From Rhizobium sp. Q54 (GTDB lineage Bacteria; Bacteroidota; Bacteroidia; Flavobacteriales; Flavobacteriaceae), in assembly GCA_943324395.2 (NCBI GenBank), contig CALPLL020000118.1, positions 1 to 5,926 on the forward strand: a stretch of DNA of 5,926 bases, in the 5' to 3' direction. Made by a program: the position numbers and the translations under genes. Positions 1 to 5,363 of the stretch are shown piece by piece. The first letter of the stretch is position 1. Each line of letters opens with the position of its first letter. Under the pieces are notes generated by a model. The model was not told the origin of the DNA. It did no database searches and worked only from the letters and a program-made list of their open reading frames with translations.

Positions 1-1173
1 ACCAGGTCCTGGAAAAGGATGACGGCCTAATAAAGCTGAATCTATTCCTAATGTTGCTCCTACTCGTCGAACTTCATCTTTGAAAAGCATTCTTAGAGGT
101 TCAACAATTTTTAATTTCATGTAATCTGGTAAACCACCCACATTATGGTGTGATTTTATAGTTGCAGAAGGTCCTTTTACAGAAACAGATTCAATTACAT
201 CAGGATAAATGGTACCTTGAGCCAACCATTTCACGTCTTTTATTTGGTTGGATTCATCATCAAATACTTCTATGAAAACTCTACCAATGGCTTTTCTTTT
301 TAATTCAGGATCTTCAATTCCGGCCAATGCGTCTAAAAATCTTTTTGAGGCATCAACACCTTTAACATTTAAACCCATTCCCTTGTATTGATTCAATACA
401 TTTTCGAATTCGTTTTTTCTTAATAAACCATTATTAACGAAAATACAATATAAGTTTTTACCAATTGCTTGATGCAATAAAACCGCAGCAACAGTAGAAT
501 CTACTCCTCCTGAAAGTCCTAATACCACTTTGTCATTTTGTAACTTCGTTTTCAATTCTGAAACCATTTCACCCACAAATGCGTTTGGAGTAAATGTTTG
601 AGGGACATCGGCAATTTTAACTAAGAAATTCTCCAACATTAATTTCCCATCTGTTGAATGAAAAACTTCTGGATGGTATTGAATTGCGTAGGTTGTTTCG
701 CCTTCAATTTTATAGGCTGCAAATTCAACATCATTGGTACTTGCCAATTTTACACCGTTTATTGGAAGGGCTTTGATACTATCGCTATGACTCATCCAAA
801 CTTGAGAATTTTCTGAAACACCCTCAAAGAAAAGTTCATTTTCTTTTATGTAAGATAAATTAGCTCTTCCATATTCTCTGGTATTTGACGATGCTACTTC
901 ACCTCCACTAAAATGGGCTAAGTACTGAGCGCCATAACATACTGCAAGCATCGGTAATTTTCCTCTTATTTGAGATAAATCAGGATGTGGTGCATCTTCA
1001 GAACGAACTGAAAATGGACTTCCGCCAAGAATTACGGCTTTATAACTTGATAAATCACTCGGAAAATGATTGTAAGGAAAAATCTCGCAAAAGATATTTA
1101 ACTCGCGAACTCTTCTCGCAATAAGTTGTGTGTATTGCGATCCGAAATCTAAAATAAGTACGTTGTGTTGCAT
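1..1173 (-). CDS. guaA: GMP synthase (glutamine-hydrolysing), C-terminus outside window
   Basis: GuaA converts XMP, glutamine and ATP to GMP, the last step of de novo guanine nucleotide synthesis in the cytosol. I translated 391 codons from the ATG at 1173-1171 to the window edge with no stop; family members are about 510-525 residues, so roughly a quarter (the dimerisation domain) is missing. The class I glutamine amidotransferase domain comes first (about 1-190): [14 protein letters not shown] at 9-21, the nucleophile C79 in AVCYGAQ, and the catalytic H167 and E169 in YHPEV. The ATP pyrophosphatase domain follows, with P-loop SGGVDST at 221-227, VNNGLLR at 246-252, and [14 protein letters not shown] near 347-360. 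The visible end, GRHPFPGPG, is a GuaA hallmark. The start gives the canonical N-terminus [15 protein letters not shown]. Its base composition is visibly less AT-rich than the genes to its right. Assignment is essentially certain. Confidence 0.98.
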   Translation of the reverse strand, partial: MQHNVLILDFGSQYTQLIARRVRELNIFCEIFPYNHFPSDLSSYKAVILGGSPFSVRSEDAPHPDLSQIRGKLPMLAVCYGAQYLAHFSGGEVASSNTREYGRANLSYIKENELFFEGVSENSQVWMSHSDSIKALPINGVKLASTNDVEFAAYKIEGETTYAIQYHPEVFHSTDGKLMLENFLVKIADVPQTFTPNAFVGEMVSELKTKLQNDKVVLGLSGGVDSTVAAVLLHQAIGKNLYCIFVNNGLLRKNEFENVLNQYKGMGLNVKGVDASKRFLDALAGIEDPELKRKAIGRVFIEVFDDESNQIKDVKWLAQGTIYPDVIESVSVKGPSATIKSHHNVGGLPDYMKLKIVEPLRMLFKDEVRRVGATLGIDSALLGRHPFPGPG

Positions 1174-1176
1174 GTG

Positions 1177-1184
1177 CAAAAGTA
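1177..1184 (-). promoter_or_regulatory. Alternative guaA -7 box directly at the start codon
   Basis: On the minus strand TACTTTTG matches the Bacteroidota -7 consensus TAnnTTTG and ends 3 bases before the guaA ATG. Used as a promoter it would give a leaderless or near-leaderless transcript. I see no TTTG at 19-20 bases upstream, so the promoter at 1288-1318 is the better candidate. Confidence 0.3.
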
Positions 1185-1219
1185 TAGTTATGTTGTAATT
1201 TATTGATTTTCAAATAAAT

Positions 1220-1241
1220 AAAAAACACTTTTGTGAAAGTG
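1220..1241 (-). terminator. Weak hairpin plus U-run in guaA leader (possible attenuator)
   Basis: Read on the minus strand, CACTTT-CACA-AAAGTG forms a 6-bp stem with a 4-base loop and is followed directly by six T (A run 1220-1225 on the plus strand). It sits inside the predicted guaA 5' leader, about 47 bases before the ATG. Only two G-C pairs stabilise it, so it is weak as a terminator. A role in premature termination is an inference. Confidence 0.3.
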
Positions 1242-1258
1242 GGATAAAAAGTGGGAAA
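1236..1258 (+). repeat. Tandem AAAGTGGGA boxes, 12-bp period
   Basis: AAAGTGGGA at 1236-1244 and again at 1248-1256 form a direct repeat with a 12-bp period. The word resembles MraZ-type boxes (GTGGG repeats) known upstream of mraZ/dcw operons in many bacteria, although the E. coli period is about 10. No mraZ follows on the plus strand here. The boxes also lie in the guaA leader on the other strand. The protein that binds them, if any, is unknown. Confidence 0.45.
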
Positions 1259-1287
1259 CTTTTTTTTCTTATTTTTTTTAATCTGTA

Positions 1288-1318
1288 CAAATGTAGGTAA
1301 AAAAGAAATTACTATAAA
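1288..1318 (-). promoter_or_regulatory. Predicted guaA promoter
   Basis: On the minus strand TACATTTG (1295-1288) is a perfect TAnnTTTG -7 element. TTTA (1318-1315) lies exactly 19 bases upstream, one mismatch from the -33 TTTG. Transcription would start near 1281 and give a leader of about 108 bases before guaA. The -33 element is inside the palindrome at 1311-1326. Confidence 0.55.
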
Positions 1319-1326
1319 CTTATAGT
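1311..1326. repeat. 16-bp palindrome over the guaA -33 element
   Basis: ACTATAA-AC-TTATAGT has perfect 7-bp arms and a 2-bp centre. It overlaps the predicted guaA -33 element, a position where a bound repressor would block RNA polymerase. It could also be a chance palindrome in AT-rich DNA, or part of the island junction. Confidence 0.4.
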
Positions 1327-1461
1327 TGATTCAAACTCTCAGACCCTGGCAAATAAATTAAATAATTATAATTGGAAAGATAATAGTGAAACACATATTA
1401 ATAAATATAATCACCTTCTAGTTCCGTACGTTATATTATAACATATAGATTAAAAGAACAA

Positions 1462-2082
1462 TCAGGGATTTACTTCATCTACTAACCTCCATTGTATAGG
1501 CATAATTTCGTAAAAATCTTTTGTATTTATAATTAAAATATGAAAAAGAGGAGATTTTGTAAAAGTGTGGTCACCAGTTGTTTTTTCATTAGCTAGCTTT
1601 AATTGATAGTCTTTAAAATCATCCTCATCATGTTTTAATAATACTTTTAATTTTTCAATTGGGTCAATAAATATATCATCATATAATTCAATATTAGTAT
1701 CTTGACCATTAAAATCTTTACACCAAGGTAATTCATAATAAGGACTAAACTCTTTATTAAATCTTACTTCAGCAACGAAACCATATCTATATTTACCATT
1801 AAAACCATAATTACTTAATAATTGTAGTTCAGTTTCAATAAAACTAACATGAGGGTGTCGTTCATATTTTCCTTTTACAATATCATTTCTAAAAGAAACC
1901 CAATCTTCTGTAAGTTCAATAAAGTAATCTCTATTACCATAATAAGAACGAGTTGGACAGACAATTGAAAAAAACTTTGTTTTTTCTAAATTGAGTAAAT
2001 CATTATCAATTAAATTAATAAAAGCACGTTCAAACTTATCTTTTAATAATATTAATAGATTTTCTCTTTCTTCTAATGTCAT
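1462..2082 (-). CDS. Hypothetical protein, 206 aa
   Basis: I do not recognise this family. The product is soluble, with no signal peptide or membrane segment. Residues 1-35 form an amphipathic helix-rich start (MTLEERENLLILLKDKFERA). The middle alternates aromatic and charged residues (RSYYGNRDYFIELTEDW at 45-61, YGFNGKYRYGFVAEVRF at 92-108). The C-terminal third has an acidic stretch (HDEDDFKD at 151-158) and then a hydrophobic strand (LFHILIINTKDFYEI at 179-193). The mixed alpha/beta pattern would suit an immunity-like or regulatory protein, but that is a guess. The start ATG at 2082 has an A/T-rich upstream (AAAAATATTAT) and no Shine-Dalgarno sequence. No good promoter lies in the 65 bases before it, so co-transcription with the two upstream minus-strand genes is likely, with the hairpin at 2097-2125 between them. 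Confidence 0.75.
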   Translation of the reverse strand: MTLEERENLLILLKDKFERAFINLIDNDLLNLEKTKFFSIVCPTRSYYGNRDYFIELTEDWVSFRNDIVKGKYERHPHVSFIETELQLLSNYGFNGKYRYGFVAEVRFNKEFSPYYELPWCKDFNGQDTNIELYDDIFIDPIEKLKVLLKHDEDDFKDYQLKLANEKTTGDHTFTKSPLFHILIINTKDFYEIMPIQWRLVDEVNP

Positions 2083-2096
2083 ATAATATTTTTACC

Positions 2097-2125
2097 AATT
2101 CAGACCATTAAGACGGATCTGAATT
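2097..2125. repeat. Intergenic stem-loop between small ORF and 206-aa gene
   Basis: AATTCAGA (2097-2104) pairs perfectly with TCTGAATT (2118-2125). Two further pairs, CC 2105-2106 with GG 2115-2116, form past a bulged A2117, leaving an 8-base loop. No long T-run follows on either strand, so it is not a classic terminator. It lies 15 bases before the 206-aa gene, where it could modulate mRNA stability or translation. Confidence 0.45.
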
Positions 2126-2147
2126 AAATTACTAAATCATTTAATTT

Positions 2148-2285
2148 TCATTCTTTATTTTCTTCAATGATTTCACTAACTTCTTTACAGAAATCTATTT
2201 CAATCATATCTCTAATAGCATTCTCGGCAGAAACAAAAGCACCTGAAATTATTATATCAGTTACTTCTAGTTTCTTGTTATCCAT
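2148..2285 (-). CDS. Small acidic protein, 45 aa, overlapping the membrane protein gene
   Basis: Minus-strand translation from the ATG at 2285-2283 gives 45 residues ending in TGA at 2150-2148: it starts MDNKKLEVTDIIISGAF and ends CKEVSEIIEENKE. The start codon lies inside the end of the 176-aa gene. The two share the 8 bases ATGGATAA, so the stop of one sits within the start of the other, the classic arrangement for translational coupling. The product is acidic and predicted mostly helical, with one hydrophobic patch (IIISGAFVSA at 11-20) too short for a membrane segment. I do not recognise it. The overlap and the absence of another gene in the space argue that it is real. A chance ORF of this length is still possible in AT-rich DNA. 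Confidence 0.55.
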   Translation of the reverse strand: MDNKKLEVTDIIISGAFVSAENAIRDMIEIDFCKEVSEIIEENKE

Positions 2286-2808
2286 CTATTATTGTGTTTA
2301 TTAGCCATATCAATAACATAGGTGCGATATAGAAAAAAAGTAAATAGTATAAATCTCTTTTTTCATGAAATTTTTTAAGAAGTGTACTTTTAGAAATATC
2401 CTCTGTATCTAAAGATTTTAATCCATCTAAACGATACCCTAAACTTATCCAAGCTCTTACCATTTTTCGAGAAAAACCTATATTTTCCAAAGCTTTTAAT
2501 TCCTCCAAAGAAACTCCAGCGCTCCAAAGTTTTTTTATTTCTTTTTTAGAATAATAGGAGTTCCAGTTTTTTCTATTTATAAAAGTATCTATAATCCTTA
2601 ATGAAACTGGTATAAAATTACTAAGAAAAATAAATAGATAAAAAATAAAATGAATAGGGAAAAATAAAAGACCTATAGGATTTTTTCCTATATCTTCCCA
2701 ATAGAGTTTTAATAGGTTTTTAGGTAATTTTTGAAAGAAAATGTATTTAGGGTTTTTTATTAAATCCGCATCTACTACAATTCCTTTTAAGTAATTTTTG
2801 AAGTTCAT
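2278..2808 (-). CDS. Hypothetical membrane protein with two predicted TM helices, 176 aa
   Basis: The family is not recognised. Residues 1-40 are a basic, amphipathic N-terminus without a signal peptide. A first membrane helix covers about 45-70 (IGLLFFPIHFIFYLFIFLSN) and a second about 153-173 (LYYLLFFYIAPMLLIWLI). The roughly 80 residues between them are polar and positively charged, which predicts a cytoplasmic loop with both termini outside. That loop holds an imperfect internal repeat, GVSLEELKALE at 98-108 and GYRLDGLKSLD at 124-134, offset by 26 residues and each preceded by a tryptophan (W95, W120). This looks like two copies of a small helical unit. The ATG at 2808 follows a predicted promoter at 2840-2870. 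The 3' end overlaps the 45-aa ORF by 8 bp. It is the first gene of a three-gene minus-strand unit. Membrane anchoring of an island effector or sensor is one possibility, with no direct support. Confidence 0.8.
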   Translation of the reverse strand: MNFKNYLKGIVVDADLIKNPKYIFFQKLPKNLLKLYWEDIGKNPIGLLFFPIHFIFYLFIFLSNFIPVSLRIIDTFINRKNWNSYYSKKEIKKLWSAGVSLEELKALENIGFSRKMVRAWISLGYRLDGLKSLDTEDISKSTLLKKFHEKRDLYYLLFFYIAPMLLIWLINTIIDG

Positions 2809-2839
2809 CGTCTTTTAGCTTTATTTTGCAATCATTTAA

Positions 2840-2870
2840 CAAATGTAATAAAAGTAATAAGCATAAAAAA
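2840..2870 (-). promoter_or_regulatory. Promoter for the 176-aa membrane protein unit
   Basis: On the minus strand TACATTTG (2847-2840) is a perfect -7 box. TTTT (2870-2867) lies 19 bases upstream as a one-mismatch -33 element, and it coincides with the terminator T/A tract. Transcription would start near 2833, about 25 bases before the ATG. Confidence 0.55.
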
Positions 2871-2897
2871 GGTCTCACTTGATAGGAGACCTTTTTT
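2865..2897 (-). terminator. Strong intrinsic terminator of the GNAT operon
   Basis: AAAAAAGGTCTC (2865-2876) and GAGACCTTTTTT (2886-2897) form a perfect 12-bp stem with a 9-base loop, flanked by A and T tracts, so it can work in both directions. In the minus direction it lies at the very end of the 99-aa gene, whose TAA (2898-2896) is partly in the stem. It insulates the GNAT operon from the membrane-protein unit downstream. Confidence 0.9.
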
Positions 2898-3195
2898 AAG
2901 CAGCATTCAATTCGGACAACTCTAACTTTTTGGTTATAATAGACATATTGAATAAATTTTCATCCATTACACCAGCATCAAGTATCTTTATATACTGACT
3001 ATGATTTAATTTAGACATAGAATTACCTTTATCCATTTTAATAAGGTATATAACATTTATATAATCTCTAAATGTTTCTAATTTATTTGGATTAAATAAC
3101 CCGTTAGACATATCTTTTAGTCTATTAGAGTTCTCAATTAAAAATGTAATTTGTTTGAATGTATCATCAATAATTGTTCTTAATACTTTTTCCAT
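2896..3195 (-). CDS. Hypothetical protein, 99 aa, third gene of GNAT operon
   Basis: The family is not recognised. The protein is predicted almost all helical and without membrane segments: MEKVLRTIIDDTFKQITFLI at 1-20, a polar linker with NPNKL near 36-40, a second helical block (FRDYINVIYLIKMDKG), and a C-terminal helix ending in ELNAA. It starts 11 bases after the stop of the 71-aa gene, so the two are co-transcribed. The start is fixed by the A-rich signal CTAAAAATAGAAAATATG, which has the form AAATAGAA-N2-TATG found before two other genes in the window. Its stop codon is embedded in the 12-bp-stem terminator. Small helical partners of enzymes are often antitoxins or adaptor subunits, but no known DNA-binding motif is visible, so I assign no role. 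Confidence 0.75.
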   Translation of the reverse strand: MEKVLRTIIDDTFKQITFLIENSNRLKDMSNGLFNPNKLETFRDYINVIYLIKMDKGNSMSKLNHSQYIKILDAGVMDENLFNMSIITKKLELSELNAA

Positions 3196-3206
3196 ATTTT
3201 CTATTT

Positions 3207-3422
3207 TTAGTTATATTCAATTACTACTTTTTTACCTTCAATACTATCTAAATCTTTATCAATAATAGTTATAAAATGATTTGGGAATAATTCAGGTAAA
3301 TCATATTTAATAAGCTCATTCCAATACTTATTAAAAACACTCTCATTCATATCAGGGTTACATTTAAAGAACTCTATTCTTTGCTCTGATTTTGATACTA
3401 CAACTTGTTCAATTCTAATCAT
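3207..3422 (-). CDS. Hypothetical protein, 71 aa, second gene of GNAT operon
   Basis: I do not recognise this protein. It begins MIRIEQVVVSKSEQRIEFF, a beta-hairpin-like pattern, has a central helix (ESVFNKYWNELIKYDL, about 27-42), and ends with two likely strands (NHFITIIDKDL and KKVVIEYN). This beta-alpha-beta order suggests a compact single domain. It lies 26 bases after the acetyltransferase stop and 11 bases before the 99-aa gene. The start is supported by AATTTAATAAAAATAGAATATATG upstream, read here as the shared AAATAGAA-N2-TATG signal. The codons for the C-terminal KKVVIE lie in a 19-bp sequence that is identical and in the same frame in the acetyltransferase gene (KKVVIE at 34-39). 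The small size and the fixed place in the operon suggest a partner of the acetyltransferase. Confidence 0.75.
   Translation of the reverse strand: MIRIEQVVVSKSEQRIEFFKCNPDMNESVFNKYWNELIKYDLPELFPNHFITIIDKDLDSIEGKKVVIEYN
3216..3234. repeat. 19-bp exact direct repeat, copy 1 (copy 2 at 3995-4013)
   Basis: TTCAATTACTACTTTTTTA occurs at 3216-3234 near the 3' end of the 71-aa gene and at 3995-4013 near the 5' part of the acetyltransferase gene. Both copies are read in the same frame on the minus strand and encode KKVVIE. Copies are 779 bp apart. Common codons make coincidence possible, but recombination between copies would remove most of the acetyltransferase. Confidence 0.7.
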
Positions 3423-3448
3423 ATATTCTATTTTTATTAAATTACTAA

Positions 3449-4111
3449 TTAATCGGTGAAACCTTTAAACAAGGATTTTTCAAAATCACTACTAATCTCA
3501 ATTGCTCTAACAATATCTAATTCCATCTTTCTATATTTTAAAGAACTCTCTATTATTTCAAATCCAAAACTATTATAGAATGAAGCTGTTTTATCTACAT
3601 CAATAATACTTTTATTTTTACCATAACCAACACAATCCAAGACCTCTAAATTAATAATAGGCATATCATAATTATTATCTTCTATGAGAATATTTTTGAG
3701 TGCATCTTTAAAAATTAATAAAAATGAATTCATTAATAATGTACCAATGCCCAAACCTCTATATTGAGAATCTATCTGTAATCTCGATAAACAAATACCA
3801 CCTTCTTTATTAGGTGTTAATCTCAACCAACTATTCCTAATACTAATCATAAATGATTTAGATTTTGTAATTGTGCAAACATCAGTAGTAACTATCGAAT
3901 TAATATCTTCAATACAACCAGTAACACAACCTAAAGTAAATGTTGTGTTAAACACACTAACTATTTCATCAAATAATCTGTTAGCCTTAACTTCTTCAAT
4001 TACTACTTTTTTAGTATTATCAATAATACCACGCTTACGCAGTTCCAATACCATTTTTTTGTTTTCGTCACTAACTTTCTTTCTAATTCCCTTCTTACTA
4101 AATGTTGCCAT
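3449..4111 (-). CDS. GNAT-family N-acetyltransferase, 220 aa
   Basis: The product is predicted to transfer an acetyl (or other acyl) group from CoA to an unknown amine. GNAT motif A is clear: strand CLSRLQIDSQ at 107-116 and the pyrophosphate-binding loop QYRGLGIG at 116-123, fitting (Q/R)xxGx(G/A), followed by helix TLLMNSFLLIF. Motif B appears as TASFYNSFGFEII at 175-187, where Y179 is at the usual general-acid position. A basic N-terminus (KKGIRKKVSDENKKM at 6-20) and about 80 further residues come before the core, longer than minimal 150-residue GNATs. An insertion at 140-172 separates motif A from motif B. It is the first gene of a three-gene operon with its own promoter (4176-4207). Start ATG 4111 follows ATATAAATATAGATATG. 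TacT-like GNAT toxins are shorter and are preceded by a ribbon-helix-helix antitoxin, which is absent here, so the substrate remains open. Confidence 0.85.
   Translation of the reverse strand: MATFSKKGIRKKVSDENKKMVLELRKRGIIDNTKKVVIEEVKANRLFDEIVSVFNTTFTLGCVTGCIEDINSIVTTDVCTITKSKSFMISIRNSWLRLTPNKEGGICLSRLQIDSQYRGLGIGTLLMNSFLLIFKDALKNILIEDNNYDMPIINLEVLDCVGYGKNKSIIDVDKTASFYNSFGFEIIESSLKYRKMELDIVRAIEISSDFEKSLFKGFTD
3995..4013. repeat. 19-bp exact direct repeat, copy 2
   Basis: This is the second copy of TTCAATTACTACTTTTTTA, inside the acetyltransferase gene at codons 34-39 (KKVVIE); see 3216-3234. Confidence 0.7.
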
Positions 4112-4165
4112 ATCTATATTTATATTAAAATTACATTATTCTCAATAAATTAACGTTTTTTCGTC

Positions 4166-4180
4166 ATTTGTTATACAAAT
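4166..4180. promoter_or_regulatory. 15-bp palindrome at the GNAT operon transcription start (candidate operator)
   Basis: ATTTGT-TAT-ACAAAT has perfect 6-bp arms and a 3-bp centre. It overlaps the -7 box and the predicted start point of the GNAT operon. A repressor bound here would block initiation, which would fit autoregulation by an operon product or control by an element-encoded regulator. No regulator is identified. Confidence 0.45.
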
Positions 4181-4207
4181 ATAATATCAATAACTCCTTT
4201 TTGCAAA
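4176..4207 (-). promoter_or_regulatory. Promoter of the GNAT operon
   Basis: On the minus strand TTTG (4207-4204), a 20-base spacer and TATATTTG (4183-4176) match the Bacteroidota TTTG / TAnnTTTG consensus without mismatch. The predicted start near 4169 gives a leader of about 57 bases. This is the best promoter in the window. Confidence 0.75.
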
Positions 4208-4316
4208 TTATTTTCAATATATTTTATAAAAAAGTTATAATTATCTAATTATGAAGAGATAGCAAATACCTACCTAGTTTTATAAAGTCAAAAGGTTCTA
4301 TTTTTTTAATTAAACA

Positions 4317-4351
4317 ATTTTAAATATTTGATAATCAATATTTTAAATATT
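4317..4351. repeat. 12-bp direct repeat ATTTTAAATATT, 23-bp period
   Basis: ATTTTAAATATT occurs at 4317-4328 and 4340-4351, roughly two helical turns apart, and ends 19 bp before the plus-strand -33 element. It may be a regulator site, an upstream promoter element, or AT-rich chance. Confidence 0.35.
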
Positions 4352-4370
4352 AAAATAAAGACAAATTTCC

Positions 4371-4401
4371 TTTGAAAGGTGTTATTTTGCCCGTATCTTA
4401 G
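4371..4401 (+). promoter_or_regulatory. Promoter of the plus-strand 107-aa gene
   Basis: TTTG (4371-4374), a 19-base spacer and TATCTTAG (4394-4401) fit the Bacteroidota promoter with one mismatch in the -7 box. The predicted start near 4408 leaves a leader of about 27 bases before the ATG at 4435. Confidence 0.65.
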
Positions 4402-4434
4402 CTATGTAATAAAAAATAATGATTACATAAGATT

Positions 4435-4758
4435 ATGATAGATACAATACAAGAATTATTGCAAAGAGAATTTGATTTGAATGACACAATGATGGTCTTA
4501 AAATCACCTATAAATATTTACTGGACTTGGGGTGTAGAAAAAATGTATAATGTAAAAAATCAAGGGTTGATTTTAAAAGTAAATGGTCACCATTGGAAAA
4601 ACTTTGTTCTAATTACATTGGCCCGGAATGATACTTATACAGTATCATTATTAGATGAAGATTTTAATATTTCAAAAACTATTACAGAAGTTTATTTTGA
4701 TTTGCTGCAAAATATTATTGATAGAGAAATTGAGTATCTCGAAGAGTATAAATTTTAA
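4435..4758 (+). CDS. Hypothetical small protein, 107 aa
   Basis: Function unknown. The sequence begins with an acidic helix (MIDTIQELLQREFDLND), then a beta-rich middle (QGLILKVNG at 43-51, NFVLITLARNDTYTVSLLDED at 56-76), and a C-terminal helix (VYFDLLQNIIDREIEYLEEY at 86-105). The arrangement LKVNG...NFVLITL...DTYTVSLLD...VYFDLLQNIID recalls a loose class of about 100-residue proteins carried on Bacteroidota conjugative and integrative elements. That is from memory and uncertain. It has its own promoter and is the first plus-strand gene, followed after 98 bp by a 168-aa gene. An in-frame stop shortly upstream of the ATG excludes a longer start. The TIR has ATAAGATT before ATG, different from the shared signal seen elsewhere in the window. 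Confidence 0.75.
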   Translation: MIDTIQELLQREFDLNDTMMVLKSPINIYWTWGVEKMYNVKNQGLILKVNGHHWKNFVLITLARNDTYTVSLLDEDFNISKTITEVYFDLLQNIIDREIEYLEEYKF

Positions 4759-4765
4759 TTAAGTT

Positions 4766-4789
4766 AAAGGAAGAGCATAAGAGTCCTTT
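4766..4789 (+). terminator. Possible weak terminator after the 107-aa gene
   Basis: AAAGGA (4766-4771) and TCCTTT (4784-4789) can pair across a 12-base loop, and the run AATAAAATTTTTT follows. The 6-bp stem with two G-C pairs is weak and partial read-through into the 168-aa gene is likely. Confidence 0.3.
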
Positions 4790-4856
4790 CAATAAAATTT
4801 TTTAAATTAAATATTTAGGATTATTTTTATTATTATTGTGTTAAATAAATTTTATT

Positions 4857-5363
4857 ATGGAAGACAAAATCTCAATTGAAAAAGATATTGATAATAGACT
4901 GATTGAAGCTGAAAAGATTTTAAGAGAAAAAATTGAGACTATTTATCAGGCTTTTGATATTGATAGGGATTATTTAACAAGTTTTGATTTATATTTCCCT
5001 CAAGAAAATTATTGGTATTATTATGAAAAACACCAACCTCTTGATGAAAACCCTATTAGATTAGACACTATGTTTGAATATTTTGAAATTGAAGTGAATA
5101 GTATTTATCAGTCTAGAATTATTGAACCTACAGGTTCGCTTTTGCAGAAAGAATTATCAAAACTTGAAAGACAATATTATTTAAAAAAAGAATATATGGA
5201 GGTATTAGAATCTATAACAAAATACAATTTTGAGGTGATGAGTTTCACTTATCAAATTGAAGGTAATTTTGATTTATATATAGATGCTGTATTTATTAGT
5301 AATAATGTAAGCAAGGTAAAATTACTAGAGGGTTATGATTTGAGATATATAAAAGAAAGTTAG
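4857..5363 (+). CDS. Hypothetical acidic protein, 168 aa
   Basis: I do not recognise this protein. It has no signal peptide or membrane segment. By count it carries about 34 acidic and 20 basic residues, a net charge near -14. Residues 1-40 form a likely coiled-coil-like helix (RLIEAEKILREKIETIYQAF). A Tyr/Trp-rich stretch follows (YWYYYEKH at 52-59), then a second long charged helix (about 95-120, LLQKELSKLERQYYLKKEYM) and a beta-like C-terminal part (FEVMSFTYQIEGNFDLYIDA). The 98-bp gap from the 107-aa gene has only a weak -7-like TATTATTG at 4831-4838 with no -33 partner, so it may be read from the 4371 promoter. Acidic orphan proteins beside integrases are sometimes DNA mimics or anti-defence proteins, but charge alone does not show that. 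Confidence 0.75.
   Translation: MEDKISIEKDIDNRLIEAEKILREKIETIYQAFDIDRDYLTSFDLYFPQENYWYYYEKHQPLDENPIRLDTMFEYFEIEVNSIYQSRIIEPTGSLLQKELSKLERQYYLKKEYMEVLESITKYNFEVMSFTYQIEGNFDLYIDAVFISNNVSKVKLLEGYDLRYIKES

Larger units (their letters stand above)
1174..1461. other. guaA upstream region, probable core/accessory junction
   Basis: No ORF longer than about 12 codons is visible on either strand. The guaA-proximal half holds the guaA promoter and leader elements listed separately. The far half (about 1327-1461) is very AT-rich with no recognisable gene, tRNA or terminator. It includes a small palindrome, GTTATA-T-TATAAC, at 1430-1442. The change from a core gene to orphan genes must lie somewhere here, but no target-site duplication or attachment site can be proven from one side. 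Confidence 0.6.
4112..4434. other. Divergent promoter region between GNAT operon and plus-strand genes
   Basis: This 323-bp stretch has no ORF beyond a few codons. It carries the minus-strand promoter and palindrome near 4166-4207 and the plus-strand promoter at 4371-4401. About 160 bp of very AT-rich DNA lies between them, including the 12-bp direct repeat at 4317-4351. No RNA gene or terminator was recognised. Confidence 0.7.

Noticed and set aside
1327..1360. Sequence resembling a tRNA T-arm (GATTCAAACTCTCAGACC), possible attachment site
   Set aside because: The five bases on each side of TTCAAAC do not pair as a T-stem and no acceptor or anticodon arm could be built.
1430..1442. GTTATA-T-TATAAC palindrome
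   Set aside because: Only 6-bp arms of almost pure A/T in very AT-rich DNA, with no promoter or gene start near it.
3873..4148. Plus-strand ORF of 91 codons
   Set aside because: It runs antisense to the well-supported acetyltransferase gene, has a low-complexity Ser/Thr/Leu-rich translation, and overlaps that gene's promoter side. It is a shadow of the minus-strand gene.
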